DNA of 64,000 bases from an uncultured Bacilli bacterium (GTDB taxonomy: Bacteria > Bacillota_I > Bacilli_A > RF39 > UBA660), in NCBI GenBank assembly GCA_934098565.1, contig CAKOON010000001.1, positions 303,113 through 367,112 on the forward strand, given 5' to 3'. The notes beneath the pieces are model-generated. The model had not been told where the DNA came from and searched no databases. It was given only the letters and a program-made list of their open reading frames with translations. Numbering within the stretch: position 1 is the stretch's first letter; every line of letters starts with the position of its first letter. Made by a program: the position numbers and the translations under genes. Shown here one piece after another: positions 41,758-49,774 of the stretch.

Positions 41758-42939
41758 TTAAATGTCAAACACTTTTAGTCTTAACATATCCATTTTTTCT
41801 AGTGGAATATCACTATGAAATTTAATTATTTGCCTTGGATGACGAGCAACTTCAAGCAAGTTTCCATCAATGTCAAAAAGATTGGGAACTGTTATAGTTA
41901 GAGGCTTTTTATTGGGGCCAATAACTTCGATAACATCGCCTGGTTTAAAATAATTTCGTTGTTCCACTACAACTTCTTTTTTATCCTTATCATATTCTAT
42001 TACAATACCTAAAAAATCTTGATTACTTATTTCATTGCGGTCTTGATAATACTGTTCATTTTTACCTGGTTTCTTAGCAAAAAATTGAGGAACAGAATCA
42101 CGATTAGCACAACGATTTAAGATTTTTCTAGAGTATTCTAAATATTCATCGGTAATAGTATTATCTTTAATTTTATCAATTATACTGCGATACATAGAAA
42201 TAACTGTGGCAATATAGTAGATACTACGCATGCGTCCTTCAACTTTAAAAGAATTAACTCCAATATCAATCATTTCTTTTATATGAGTAGCCATATTTAA
42301 GTCTTTAGGCATCATTGTAAAGTCTTTATCGTATTTATCTGTTGTAAAAACATAACGGCAAACTTGGCTGCAACCGCCACGATTAGAATCTCTATTGGTT
42401 GCATAATTACTCATTACACAACGGCCACTAACGCTAGTACACATAGCTCCATGAATAAAACATTCTAATTCTAAATTAGTTTCATCTTTAATTTTTTTAA
42501 TATCTTCTTTAGAAGCTTCTCTGGCTAAAACCACTCTTTTAGCTCCTAATGACTTATAGAATAAGGCGGCTTCATAGTTTGAAGTCGAAGCTTGCGTTGA
42601 AATATGTAACTCAGTTTTTAAATGTAGTTTTTGGTGTAAGGCCATAACATAGATATCACTAACAATTATACCATCAACACCAATAGTGTCTAATTTCTTT
42701 AAATATTTTTCTAATCCTTCGGTATCCTTATTATGAGGAACAATATTAACTGTTACATAAACTCTTTTCCCCAAATTATGAGCATATAAAACCCCAACTT
42801 CTAACTCCTCCAAGCTAAAATTTTTGGCATTAGCCCGCAATGAATAGTCTCGCCCTCCAACGTATACAGCATCAGCACCATATAAAAGGGCTATTTTTAA
42901 TCTTTCTAAATCACCAGCAGGTGCTAATAACTCAATCAT
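41758..42939 (-). CDS. trhP2: U32 family tRNA hydroxylation protein (TrhP2/YrrO)
   Basis: A 393-residue U32 'peptidase'-family enzyme, now known to take part in prephenate-dependent 5-hydroxyuridine formation in tRNA. It begins ELLAPAGDLERLKIALLYGA, has the FIHGAMCTSVSGRCVMSNY box and the Cys-rich RDSNRGGCSQVCRY segment, and a C-terminal barrel. It partners with the yrrN-like gene upstream (four-base overlap), matching the Bacillus yrrN-yrrO pair. Confidence 0.92.
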   Translation of the reverse strand: MIELLAPAGDLERLKIALLYGADAVYVGGRDYSLRANAKNFSLEELEVGVLYAHNLGKRVYVTVNIVPHNKDTEGLEKYLKKLDTIGVDGIIVSDIYVMALHQKLHLKTELHISTQASTSNYEAALFYKSLGAKRVVLAREASKEDIKKIKDETNLELECFIHGAMCTSVSGRCVMSNYATNRDSNRGGCSQVCRYVFTTDKYDKDFTMMPKDLNMATHIKEMIDIGVNSFKVEGRMRSIYYIATVISMYRSIIDKIKDNTITDEYLEYSRKILNRCANRDSVPQFFAKKPGKNEQYYQDRNEISNQDFLGIVIEYDKDKKEVVVEQRNYFKPGDVIEVIGPNKKPLTITVPNLFDIDGNLLEVARHPRQIIKFHSDIPLEKMDMLRLKVFDI

Positions 42940-43718
42940 TTTAAGTCTCCAATCTTAAAGACAGTAGCGCATCTCAAAAAACCATCATCGCTATTATCTA
43001 TAGTTTCTCCATTTAAAAAGGCTAAAGTCGTTTTTAAGGGAATAAAAGAAGTATTTAGATAAAAATAATAGACATTAGAAAGTGTTAAAACATCTTGAAC
43101 AGCAATATAATTTGATAATGCTACCGTCCCATCTTTTGTCTCATAAAGATGAAATTTAACCTTTCCTACTTTATCAGTAATATCAAGTCGGTTAGTTAAT
43201 GGTAAGCCATAGTGTTTCTCATAATTAGTAACTAAATTTCTTTTCGAATACATGACTTGATTATAGCCAAAAAGATGAAGAACTACAGGTCTAGTAACAT
43301 TTTTTGTAATAATTTCTAACTCTTCTTTAGTTAATTCGTTCGAAACATAAACACTATCTACATAGTTTAGCCATTCGTTAATTGATTTATAATTGCAATT
43401 AAAGTGATTAATAAAAAGAATTACTTCTTTGTTTAAGGATTTAATAGTTCTAATAAGGCCTATATCTTCGATAACAAAACCATCAACTTCCAAAGATGGT
43501 AAAATGGTTTTTAAATTATCTATTTCACTATTATTTAAAACCTTATTAATTAAACAATATTTAGACCTCATTAAAGAATTAATCTCGGCAACAGAGAAGG
43601 TTTTTGGATACCCAACTGTATAGTCCTTTAAAGGCAAAAGAAAGAAGTTTATTCCTTCTTTTTTATAAATATCAGCTTCTTTTAAATCATTTAAACTAAC
43701 TAAGAATTTAGATTTCAT
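42936..43718 (-). CDS. trhP1: U32-like tRNA hydroxylation protein (TrhP1/YrrN)
   Basis: A 260-residue TIM-barrel U32 relative lacking the Cys-rich C-terminal part of TrhP2. VDGFVIEDIGLIRTIK and PVVLHLFGYNQVMYSKRNL are the recognisable segments. It is shorter and more divergent than TrhP2, as YrrN is in Bacillus. I chose ATG 43718, which overlaps the trmR stop by 11 bases; its ribosome site is weak (AGAAGA), so coupling is likely. Order trmR-trhP1-trhP2 supports the call. Confidence 0.82.
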   Translation of the reverse strand: MKSKFLVSLNDLKEADIYKKEGINFFLLPLKDYTVGYPKTFSVAEINSLMRSKYCLINKVLNNSEIDNLKTILPSLEVDGFVIEDIGLIRTIKSLNKEVILFINHFNCNYKSINEWLNYVDSVYVSNELTKEELEIITKNVTRPVVLHLFGYNQVMYSKRNLVTNYEKHYGLPLTNRLDITDKVGKVKFHLYETKDGTVALSNYIAVQDVLTLSNVYYFYLNTSFIPLKTTLAFLNGETIDNSDDGFLRCATVFKIGDLK

Positions 43719-44301
43719 CTTTTCTTCTACTAACACTTAGACCATCTCCAATATCTAAAAACTCCGTCGTAAATTCTTCATTATTCTTTAAAAAGTCAAT
43801 ATAGTCTTCAATTTTACCAACTAATTGACGAAGATTTTTACTTTCAATAGATTCGCTTTTACCAACGTATCCGTGGAATTTAATGTTATCAGTAATAATA
43901 ACACCGCCCTTATTTAAAAAATACTTGTACTTTTCAAAAAATTTAGTATATTGGCCTTTTGCCGCATCGATAAAAATCAAGTCATAAGACACGCCTGTTA
44001 AGTTAACGTCTAAGGCATCTTGATAGACTACATTAATCTTTTTGTCAAGACCACATTTTTTGATGTTTTTTAGACATTCCATGTAACGTGTCTCATCACG
44101 TTCAATCGTGGTAACAGTGGTATTTACGTTACTTGAAGCCATCAAAATAGCTGAGTAACCAATAGCACTGCCTATTTCCAAAATGTTTTTAACATTATAT
44201 TCTTTAATATATTTCATTATGTAACAAATGGATTCTTTTTCAATTATAGGTACATTGTTTTCCTTTGCATATTTTTCAATTTCTTGTATTTGTTCTTTCA
44301 T
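43708..44301 (-). CDS. trmR: tRNA 5-hydroxyuridine methyltransferase (TrmR/YrrM)
   Basis: A SAM-dependent O-methyltransferase (COMT type) of 197 residues, which makes 5-methoxyuridine at tRNA position 34 from ho5U, the product of the two neighbours. SAM motif I ILEIGSAIGYSAI is near residue 40, DLIFIDAAKGQY near 109, and GGVIITDNI near 132. All three genes of the pathway are contiguous, so wobble U34 modification can be predicted. Confidence 0.92.
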   Translation of the reverse strand: MKEQIQEIEKYAKENNVPIIEKESICYIMKYIKEYNVKNILEIGSAIGYSAILMASSNVNTTVTTIERDETRYMECLKNIKKCGLDKKINVVYQDALDVNLTGVSYDLIFIDAAKGQYTKFFEKYKYFLNKGGVIITDNIKFHGYVGKSESIESKNLRQLVGKIEDYIDFLKNNEEFTTEFLDIGDGLSVSRRKDEI

Positions 44302-44314
44302 ATTTTCACACCTT

Positions 44315-45391
44315 TTAATTATAAGTATACCATAAATTTCTGCTTTTTAAATCGACAATTATGGCATTAAATTCACTATCAGTTCGGGCATAATAAGTAT
44401 TTTTATTTTTATCAGCCACAAAATAATAGTAATTAGTTGTATCTGGATTAATTGTAGCTTTAAGACTTTCTAAGCCACTAGCACAAATCGGTCCAACAGG
44501 CAGACCTTTAACGCAAGTTGAACGAGTGTTATAGGGATTACACTTATTATATTCGTCTAAAGTTAACTCACTAGAAAAATCTTTCTTCACAGCATAATAA
44601 GTCGTGACATCGCTACCAAGAGTCCAACCGGATTTTAGCCGGTTATAAAAGACACTAGCAACTTTACTACGTGAGGTATCATCTACCCCCTCCAACTCCA
44701 CAATAGAGGCCAAAGTTAAAATTTCATGAGGCGTATAACCGCTATTTAAGATTGTCTCTTTATAAGGAGCTAATTTAGTATTTAAACCATCTATTAAAGT
44801 TATAATTATTTCTTTTATAGAGGCATCTTTTTTAAAATTATAAGTATCAGGAAAAATATAGCCTTCTAAAGGATAATAAATATTTTTATTTAAGATTTTA
44901 TCAGTAATAAACCAATACTTGTCAATTAACTCTTGTAAAAAATCTTTATCATTTAAAAGATTATTAATCTCAGCCTCCGAATAAGGAAAGTTCTTGCTTA
45001 TTAAATTAACATAGTAACTTAGGCGTTTTCCTTCAATAAAAGTAACTGTAACTTCCTCATCAAAAACTTTACCGGTACTAAATTTATTTAAGATAGTCTT
45101 TAAGTCCATATCTTTGCTAAGTTCATAAGTTCCAGCTTGAATATTAGTTATAGAATGTAACTTTAAATAAAGCTTGGCAAATGTGCTACTTTTAATAAGG
45201 CCTTTAGTTTCTAGAGAGTCTAAAATTTCACTTGATGTTGCTTTATAAGGAATGGTAAATTCGATTAAAGAGCTGTCTTTCCTATCAACTGGTTTTAAAA
45301 AGTTTAAATAAATAAGACTAGCGGCACCAACGGCAATAAGAAAAATAGCTAATAAAATGGTTATTATTTTAAAAATTCTCTTCTTAGACAT
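44315..45391 (-). CDS. mltG: endolytic murein transglycosylase MltG
   Basis: A membrane-anchored YceG-like enzyme that cuts nascent glycan strands and so sets their length. A single helix is at about residues 8-28; a LysM-like subdomain precedes the catalytic domain with LASIVELEGVDDTSRSKVAS, in which the first Glu of VELE is the catalytic residue, then VFYNRLKSGW, DVTTYYAVKK and PVGPICASGLESLKA. The length of 358 is normal. It is preceded by the DUF1292 gene with an eight-base overlap. Confidence 0.94.
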   Translation of the reverse strand: MSKKRIFKIITILLAIFLIAVGAASLIYLNFLKPVDRKDSSLIEFTIPYKATSSEILDSLETKGLIKSSTFAKLYLKLHSITNIQAGTYELSKDMDLKTILNKFSTGKVFDEEVTVTFIEGKRLSYYVNLISKNFPYSEAEINNLLNDKDFLQELIDKYWFITDKILNKNIYYPLEGYIFPDTYNFKKDASIKEIIITLIDGLNTKLAPYKETILNSGYTPHEILTLASIVELEGVDDTSRSKVASVFYNRLKSGWTLGSDVTTYYAVKKDFSSELTLDEYNKCNPYNTRSTCVKGLPVGPICASGLESLKATINPDTTNYYYFVADKNKNTYYARTDSEFNAIIVDLKSRNLWYTYN

Positions 45392-45662
45392 TTTTTTCTT
45401 CTTCCAATTTCTTTTGAATTGACTCTAGGATATTAAAGATTAAATTCCACTCTTTTTCGGTTTCAATTGGATAAAGGTTACTGTCTTTGCCAGTACTATC
45501 GTAAATTGAAGCATAAACTTTTTCTTTGCCATCTTTATCTTTTTCATGGTCAGTGTAGACAATATAGCTTTTTTTCGTTTCATCACTATCAAAAGTAAAT
45601 AGCGGGTCAAATTCTTTTTCTTCACCAGCTGCATTTACTAATTTTATTTTATTATTTTTCAT
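45384..45662 (-). CDS. yrzB: DUF1292 family protein (YrzB)
   Basis: A 92-residue protein with the clear family pattern: EEKEFDPLFTFDSDETKKSY, IVYTDHEKDKDGKEKVYASI and YPIETEKEWNLIFNILE. YrzB is conserved between ruvX (yrrK) and mltG (yrrL) in Bacilli, exactly as here. Function unknown. Two more distant relatives occur in this window (35383-35592 and 38403-38654). Confidence 0.9.
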   Translation of the reverse strand: MKNNKIKLVNAAGEEKEFDPLFTFDSDETKKSYIVYTDHEKDKDGKEKVYASIYDSTGKDSNLYPIETEKEWNLIFNILESIQKKLEEEKNV

Positions 45663-46080
45663 TTAAATTTCCTTCTTTTTTCAAATAAGTATCAAGTATT
45701 ATCATCGCCGCTGTTACATCAATTATTTTTTTTCTTTTCTTTCGAGACATATCATTTGCCAGTAAAATATTGGTAGCTTCCACTGTGCTTAGCCGTTCAT
45801 CAACTAAGATGATGGGAACATTGACATATTTTTCTAAGACCTCTTGAAATTTTTTTGTTCGCTCGGTAGCAAAACCACAAGTATTATTCATATTTTTAGG
45901 AAATCCCAAGGCTATTTTGCTAACATTTTCTTTTTCAACTATTTTTTTTATTTCGCTAGCTAAGTAGTCATAATCGTCATCGCCATACTTTAAAAGTGTA
46001 TAGGGATTAGCAATAATACCAGTCCTAGAAATAGCAATTCCAATGGTTCTGGTGCCAAGGTCAAGACCAATCACCGTCAT
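45652..46080 (-). CDS. ruvX: RuvX/YqgF family RNase H-like nuclease
   Basis: A 142-residue RNase H-fold protein. GLDLGTRTIGIAIS at the N-terminus holds the first Asp, ALGFPKNMN is the second strand region, and VDERLSTVEA and DVTAAMIIL contribute the remaining acidic residues. It is implicated in Holliday junction resolution or 16S rRNA 5' maturation. In the operon between a small membrane protein and yrzB. Confidence 0.93.
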   Translation of the reverse strand: MTVIGLDLGTRTIGIAISRTGIIANPYTLLKYGDDDYDYLASEIKKIVEKENVSKIALGFPKNMNNTCGFATERTKKFQEVLEKYVNVPIILVDERLSTVEATNILLANDMSRKKRKKIIDVTAAMIILDTYLKKEGNLNEK

Positions 46081-46082
46081 GA

Positions 46083-46358
46083 TTACAACTCCTTATTTTT
46101 TCTATTTTTCATTTCAAAATCGTAGATGTTTTTCTTTTGCATTTTAATACTATTAGCTTTATAAATAAAGTAACTTCCAAAAACAAAAAGAGCTAAAGTT
46201 ACTAGATACATATACCATTTTTCTTTTTGATAAATATTAAAGACTAAATAAATAAGTCCTAAGGCTAAGCACAAGATACCCTCGATTTTAATTTTTTTAG
46301 CTTGGTGTCTAATAAACGTCCCTTCTTCGGTTTCAAAATAATCTTTTCCTTTTTTCAC
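46083..46358 (-). CDS. small two-helix membrane protein
   Basis: A 91-residue protein with helices at about 26-43 and 49-67 and charged ends; the C-terminus is Lys/Asn rich. It begins at a GTG with GGTGAT upstream and leads the ruvX-yrzB-mltG-trmR-trhP1-trhP2-greA operon, two bases before ruvX. No known family. In Bacillus the preceding gene is yrzL (IreB), to which this is not similar. Confidence 0.8.
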   Translation of the reverse strand: MKKGKDYFETEEGTFIRHQAKKIKIEGILCLALGLIYLVFNIYQKEKWYMYLVTLALFVFGSYFIYKANSIKMQKKNIYDFEMKNRKNKEL

Positions 46359-46373
46359 AAAATCACCGGTCTT

Positions 46374-46402
46374 ATTATAACATAGGATTCTGGGCTTTTA
46401 AA
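46374..46402 (-). promoter_or_regulatory. promoter of the ruvX to greA operon (extended -10)
   Basis: TTTAAA (46397-46402), 17 bases, TGT-TATAAT (hexamer 46374-46379) on the minus strand. Confidence 0.68.
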
Positions 46403-46486
46403 GTGGGAAGTGATTTCTAAACTAATCTTGGCTATTAAAAAGCATCTTATAGTATGTCTGAAGTGTATTTGAAAACTTAATTGCAT

Positions 46487-46513
46487 AGAAAAAAGTCCGT
46501 ATTTACGGGCTTT
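46487..46513 (-). terminator. terminator of the tRNA operon
   Basis: AAAG-CCCGT/ACGG-CTTT stem with a loop of four and six T on the minus strand, just after tRNA-Glu. Confidence 0.8.
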
Positions 46514-46524
46514 GATTATCAAAT

Positions 46525-46600
46525 TGGTGACCTGTACGGGATTTGAACCCATGTATGTATGCGTGAAAGGCATATGTGTTAACCGCTTCACCAACAGGCC
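46525..46600 (-). tRNA. tRNA-Glu (anticodon TTC)
   Basis: 76 bases on the minus strand with an encoded CCA. Acceptor GGCCTGT pairs with ACAGGTC (one G-T). The anticodon arm is TATGC-CTTTCAC-GCATA, giving anticodon TTC, and the T arm contains GGTTCAAATCC. A 79-codon ORF across it is spurious. Confidence 0.95.
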
Positions 46601-46613
46601 AGTAAAAATAAAA

Positions 46614-46690
<77 letters not shown>

Positions 46691-46710
46691 ATTCCTTTGC
46701 TGACTTCTTA

Positions 46711-46739
46711 ATTTTACTAAACTTTAATTTATTTTGCAA
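46711..46739 (-). promoter_or_regulatory. promoter of the tRNA-Ile/tRNA-Glu operon
   Basis: TTGCAA (46734-46739), 17 bases, TAAAAT (46711-46716) on the minus strand, about 20 bases before tRNA-Ile. Confidence 0.75.
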
Positions 46740-46865
46740 CTGTTTTTTGATTATTTTTGATAATTTTATTTTAAAGTTTTTCTTTTTCGAAGAAAAGCAG
46801 GTTATATTTCACACATTGTAAATTTTAGTTTAGGCTTTTCTGAATGAATTTAAACTTAAGGTTCA

Positions 46866-46871
46866 TATAAT
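46866..46871 (+). promoter_or_regulatory. TATAAT box directly before a start codon (possible leaderless mRNA)
   Basis: A perfect TATAAT ends five bases before the ATG at 46877. Transcription would begin at about the ATG itself. The -35 region is poor and no ribosome site is within normal distance. Confidence 0.45.
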
Positions 46872-46876
46872 TTAAT

Positions 46877-47263
46877 ATGGATATAGAAAAAAGACAAACC
46901 TTAAAAAGAATTGATATTGAAAGTTTTATATGGATTATCTATATTTTTTTGATTTGTTTTAATTTATATTCCAACTACTTAGAAAAATTATATTTAAAAA
47001 CGAATCAACCTTTTTATAAAAAGAAATTTCGAAGTATTAATAAAGCTGTTTTAAGTGTTATTCTTTTAATTTATATTTATTTTGTCTATGTCGCTTATCA
47101 AGATGAAAGCAGCCTAACCAGATATAAAACTAATAACAAGAAGAAGAAATTTTATACTGATTTAATTTTTATAGCTAGTATTCTCTTCTTAATTGGTGGT
47201 GCTATTAGTCTATATGTTGCCTGTAAAAGTGATATCGTCGATGAAGAGTTACCACTTATTTGA
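46877..47263 (+). CDS. unknown three-helix membrane protein
   Basis: A 128-residue protein with helices at about 18-35, 54-72 and 94-114 and charged loops (KKKFRSINK, NNKKKKFYT). No known family. Its stop overlaps the convergent deacetylase gene by eight bases. The start ATG has no close Shine-Dalgarno site; AAGG is 16 bases upstream. The TATAAT box just before it suggests a leaderless transcript. Confidence 0.7.
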   Translation: MDIEKRQTLKRIDIESFIWIIYIFLICFNLYSNYLEKLYLKTNQPFYKKKFRSINKAVLSVILLIYIYFVYVAYQDESSLTRYKTNNKKKKFYTDLIFIASILFLIGGAISLYVACKSDIVDEELPLI

Positions 47264-48086
47264 CATAGCGATAGCTTTTATTACTTTCTAAAATGATCCC
47301 ATTAAGTTCATAGATTTTAGAAACAGTTGTTACTTCATAATTATTTTCTTTTAAATAAGGTAAAATTATTTCTAATGCTTTATAAGTCGTAAAATAGGTA
47401 TCATGCATTAAGATGATGCTTTTATCTTCAAGACTGGAAAGAAGTCTTTCTTTAATTTTATTGGCATCTCTTAGTTTCCAATCAAGAGTATCATTATTCC
47501 AAAGAATATATGGTCCTAAATTATAATTTCTAATAGTATTAGTAATATTACCATAAGGTGGTCTAACTAACTTTGGCTCATAGCCGGCTAAGTTTTTTAC
47601 ATACTTTTTAGTTTTAGTAATTTCCTCTACGATTGTTTCTTGTTTCATTTTGGTAAATGAACGATGAGAATAACCATGAACGCCAATTTCATTACCATTA
47701 GCTAAAGATTTTTGCAAAGTTTCCTTATAATCCAGATTCAATTTGTTACCAAGAACGAAAAAGGTAGCATGATAATTATATTCCTTTAATAAATCTACTA
47801 TTTTTTCAGTATAGCTACTCGGTCCATCATCAAAAGTCAAAGCAATATATTTGACTGGTTTCTTAGCATCTTTAGAATCACCCTCTTTCTCCTGATTATT
47901 TTCTTCTGGAGCTTTCAAATTATCATCAGAAGGCTTAGAGTCGACTTTACTATCTTCAGAATTAGTAACACTATAATCAAGATTTTGGTTTTTAATCGTC
48001 GCTTCTTTTGCTGATTTTAAAGGATTTAAAAAAACTATAATCCCAATAAAAATTAAAATTAGACTATAGCTTAGAATATTTTTCAT
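47256..48086 (-). CDS. polysaccharide deacetylase (NodB/CE4 family)
   Basis: A membrane-anchored enzyme of 276 residues that would deacetylate peptidoglycan or another amino sugar polymer. A helix lies at residues 3-20, an acidic Ser/Asp/Glu linker to about 75, then the NodB domain: ALTFDDGPSS (metal Asp), GVHGYSHRS (two metal His), VRPPYG, NNDTLDW and ILMHDT. All catalytic residues are in place. ATG 48086 is preferred, with GGGTGA upstream. Last gene of the ylbL-HD-deacetylase unit. Confidence 0.92.
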   Translation of the reverse strand: MKNILSYSLILIFIGIIVFLNPLKSAKEATIKNQNLDYSVTNSEDSKVDSKPSDDNLKAPEENNQEKEGDSKDAKKPVKYIALTFDDGPSSYTEKIVDLLKEYNYHATFFVLGNKLNLDYKETLQKSLANGNEIGVHGYSHRSFTKMKQETIVEEITKTKKYVKNLAGYEPKLVRPPYGNITNTIRNYNLGPYILWNNDTLDWKLRDANKIKERLLSSLEDKSIILMHDTYFTTYKALEIILPYLKENNYEVTTVSKIYELNGIILESNKSYRYVK

Positions 48087-48133
48087 ATAATCACCCATTT
48101 ATAGTATGGGCTTAATTAAATTATTTATGCTTA

Positions 48134-48733
48134 TCAGTTTTTTCCTACTTTATGAGTTCTAATTCCAACATAGTTAGGCAACTCTTTGAAGTCTTTTAAA
48201 ACGGAAACTGAAGCTTTTTTATCCATAGAGGTAACAATCCAGCCTTCAATATAATGAGGAGGAATGACAGTAAGTGGAAACATATGATACTTAATACTAT
48301 CTAAAATGCATTTATTAACCATTTCAGGGAAAAATTTTTGGGCGTTGATAGCGGCTTCTTTCCCGTGAACAAGGCCATGCCATTCTTTAATATTTTTATG
48401 TTTTTTAAAGTATCTTTGAAAATAATTGGGATTAAGGTCATAAAGTTTTTGATTAAATTGCCATGCCTGCGGATAAAAATCGTGTAGAAGCCCAGCAATA
48501 GTAGCATCATAAACATTTAAATTGTAAAATTTAGCAACTAAGAATGATTTAAAAGAAACGATAATTGAGTGTTCCCAAACGGAATTTTCATGATGTAAAA
48601 AAAGCTTACGGCGTTGGAATTCGTCGCTTAATAAAATAGGCTCAACTAGTTTATACCATTCATTGAAATAGGTACATTTGTTGATTGGTTCCAAATCATT
48701 ATAGACGTCTTTATTATAGTAATTATTATTCAT
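48134..48733 (-). CDS. HD-domain phosphohydrolase
   Basis: A 199-residue HD-superfamily protein. Candidate metal ligands are His in VWEHSIIVS, the HD pair in GLLHDFYPQ, His in HGLVHGKEA and KYHMFPL, and the Asp in TSMDKKAS. The RTHKVGKN C-terminus is polar. It probably hydrolyses a nucleotide or phosphate ester in the cytoplasm; the substrate is unknown. Its start overlaps ylbL by eight bases. Confidence 0.87.
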   Translation of the reverse strand: MNNNYYNKDVYNDLEPINKCTYFNEWYKLVEPILLSDEFQRRKLFLHHENSVWEHSIIVSFKSFLVAKFYNLNVYDATIAGLLHDFYPQAWQFNQKLYDLNPNYFQRYFKKHKNIKEWHGLVHGKEAAINAQKFFPEMVNKCILDSIKYHMFPLTVIPPHYIEGWIVTSMDKKASVSVLKDFKELPNYVGIRTHKVGKN

Positions 48734-49733
48734 TTTCCAACTCCTTTATAGCCGCTTCTAAACTAGATACAGAAATAATTTTAATGGTATAGCCACGATT
48801 TTTAGCCACTTCAATAGCTTCAGCATAGTTCTCTTCTGGTACTAGAAAAATATCAGCTTTATTTTTGATGGCGCCAATCAATTTGTATTTAACGCCCCCT
48901 ATAGCACCGACATTACCATTTAAATCGACGGTTCCGGTGCCAATAATTTTACGACCTTTCGTAATATCTTCATCAGTAATGGCATCATAGATACTTAATG
49001 CCATCATTAAGCCCCCTGAAGGGCCCGATTCGTTAGACTTAGCTTTTAAATCGATTTTAGGTTCAGTAGTTACTTCGCTAACATTGGTTAAAGAAACACC
49101 TATTAACTTCTGGCCCTTGGTTTCATAAACAGTTGAAGTCACAGTAATAAGGTTATCTTTTCTTAAGACTTCTAAGGTTACTTTATCCCCTACTTCTTTG
49201 GTGTTAACAATTTTTCTTATCATTTCGATATCATTAATGCTTTGACCTTCTACGTTTTTGATTTCATCGAAAAGTTTAAGGCCGGTATCTTGACCATTTA
49301 AATAGGTAATTATATGTTTAGTACTAGTTATCGTATAAGGCTTACCAGCAGTCTTAAACGCTGCTATTTTAGCGTTGCTAATCGATTCTTCCATACTTAT
49401 TTTTTCACGTTCATTAGCCTCTATCATAGATTCATCATCATATTTTATTTTATCTTTTTTCACTAAATCCCAATTTTGATTCAAATAACTCAAGCCGACA
49501 AAAAATGGAGATGCCTTTATGACACTAACATAAGCCATTCCTAAAGTACCGTTTATCTCTTCTTTAGTATCATCAACACTAAGTCTATCGCTTAAATTAA
49601 TAAAAGAACCTGGAGTATAAATCACGTAAGGAGTATCAATCCAGAAAAGGATAAAAATTGCCAAAGTAAAAATAATATAGCGAATATTTTCTTGGATAAA
49701 TTTTTTGGTCTTGGCATAATATTTATTAGTCAA
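48726..49733 (-). CDS. ylbL: PDZ/Lon-type membrane serine protease (YlbL/SepM-like)
   Basis: A secreted-side protease with one N-terminal helix (residues ~19-36), a PDZ domain (TSTKHIITYLNGQDTG onward) and a C-terminal Lon protease domain in which SGPSGGLMMAL holds the nucleophile Ser and GGVKYKLIGA the Lys of the dyad. The relatives are B. subtilis YlbL and streptococcal SepM. TTG 49733 is taken as start, with AAGGTGA five bases upstream; the GTG at 49742 lies within that site. It is divergent from ylbJ, with which ylbL clusters in Bacillus. Confidence 0.9.
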   Translation of the reverse strand: MTNKYYAKTKKFIQENIRYIIFTLAIFILFWIDTPYVIYTPGSFINLSDRLSVDDTKEEINGTLGMAYVSVIKASPFFVGLSYLNQNWDLVKKDKIKYDDESMIEANEREKISMEESISNAKIAAFKTAGKPYTITSTKHIITYLNGQDTGLKLFDEIKNVEGQSINDIEMIRKIVNTKEVGDKVTLEVLRKDNLITVTSTVYETKGQKLIGVSLTNVSEVTTEPKIDLKAKSNESGPSGGLMMALSIYDAITDEDITKGRKIIGTGTVDLNGNVGAIGGVKYKLIGAIKNKADIFLVPEENYAEAIEVAKNRGYTIKIISVSSLEAAIKELENE

Positions 49734-49774
49734 ATGAATCACCTTATTTAATTATACCAAAAAAGGATAAAGAT

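Noticed and set aside
46355..46594. 79-codon ORF on the minus strand
   Set aside because: It runs through tRNA-Glu and the tRNA terminator and has no ribosome site.
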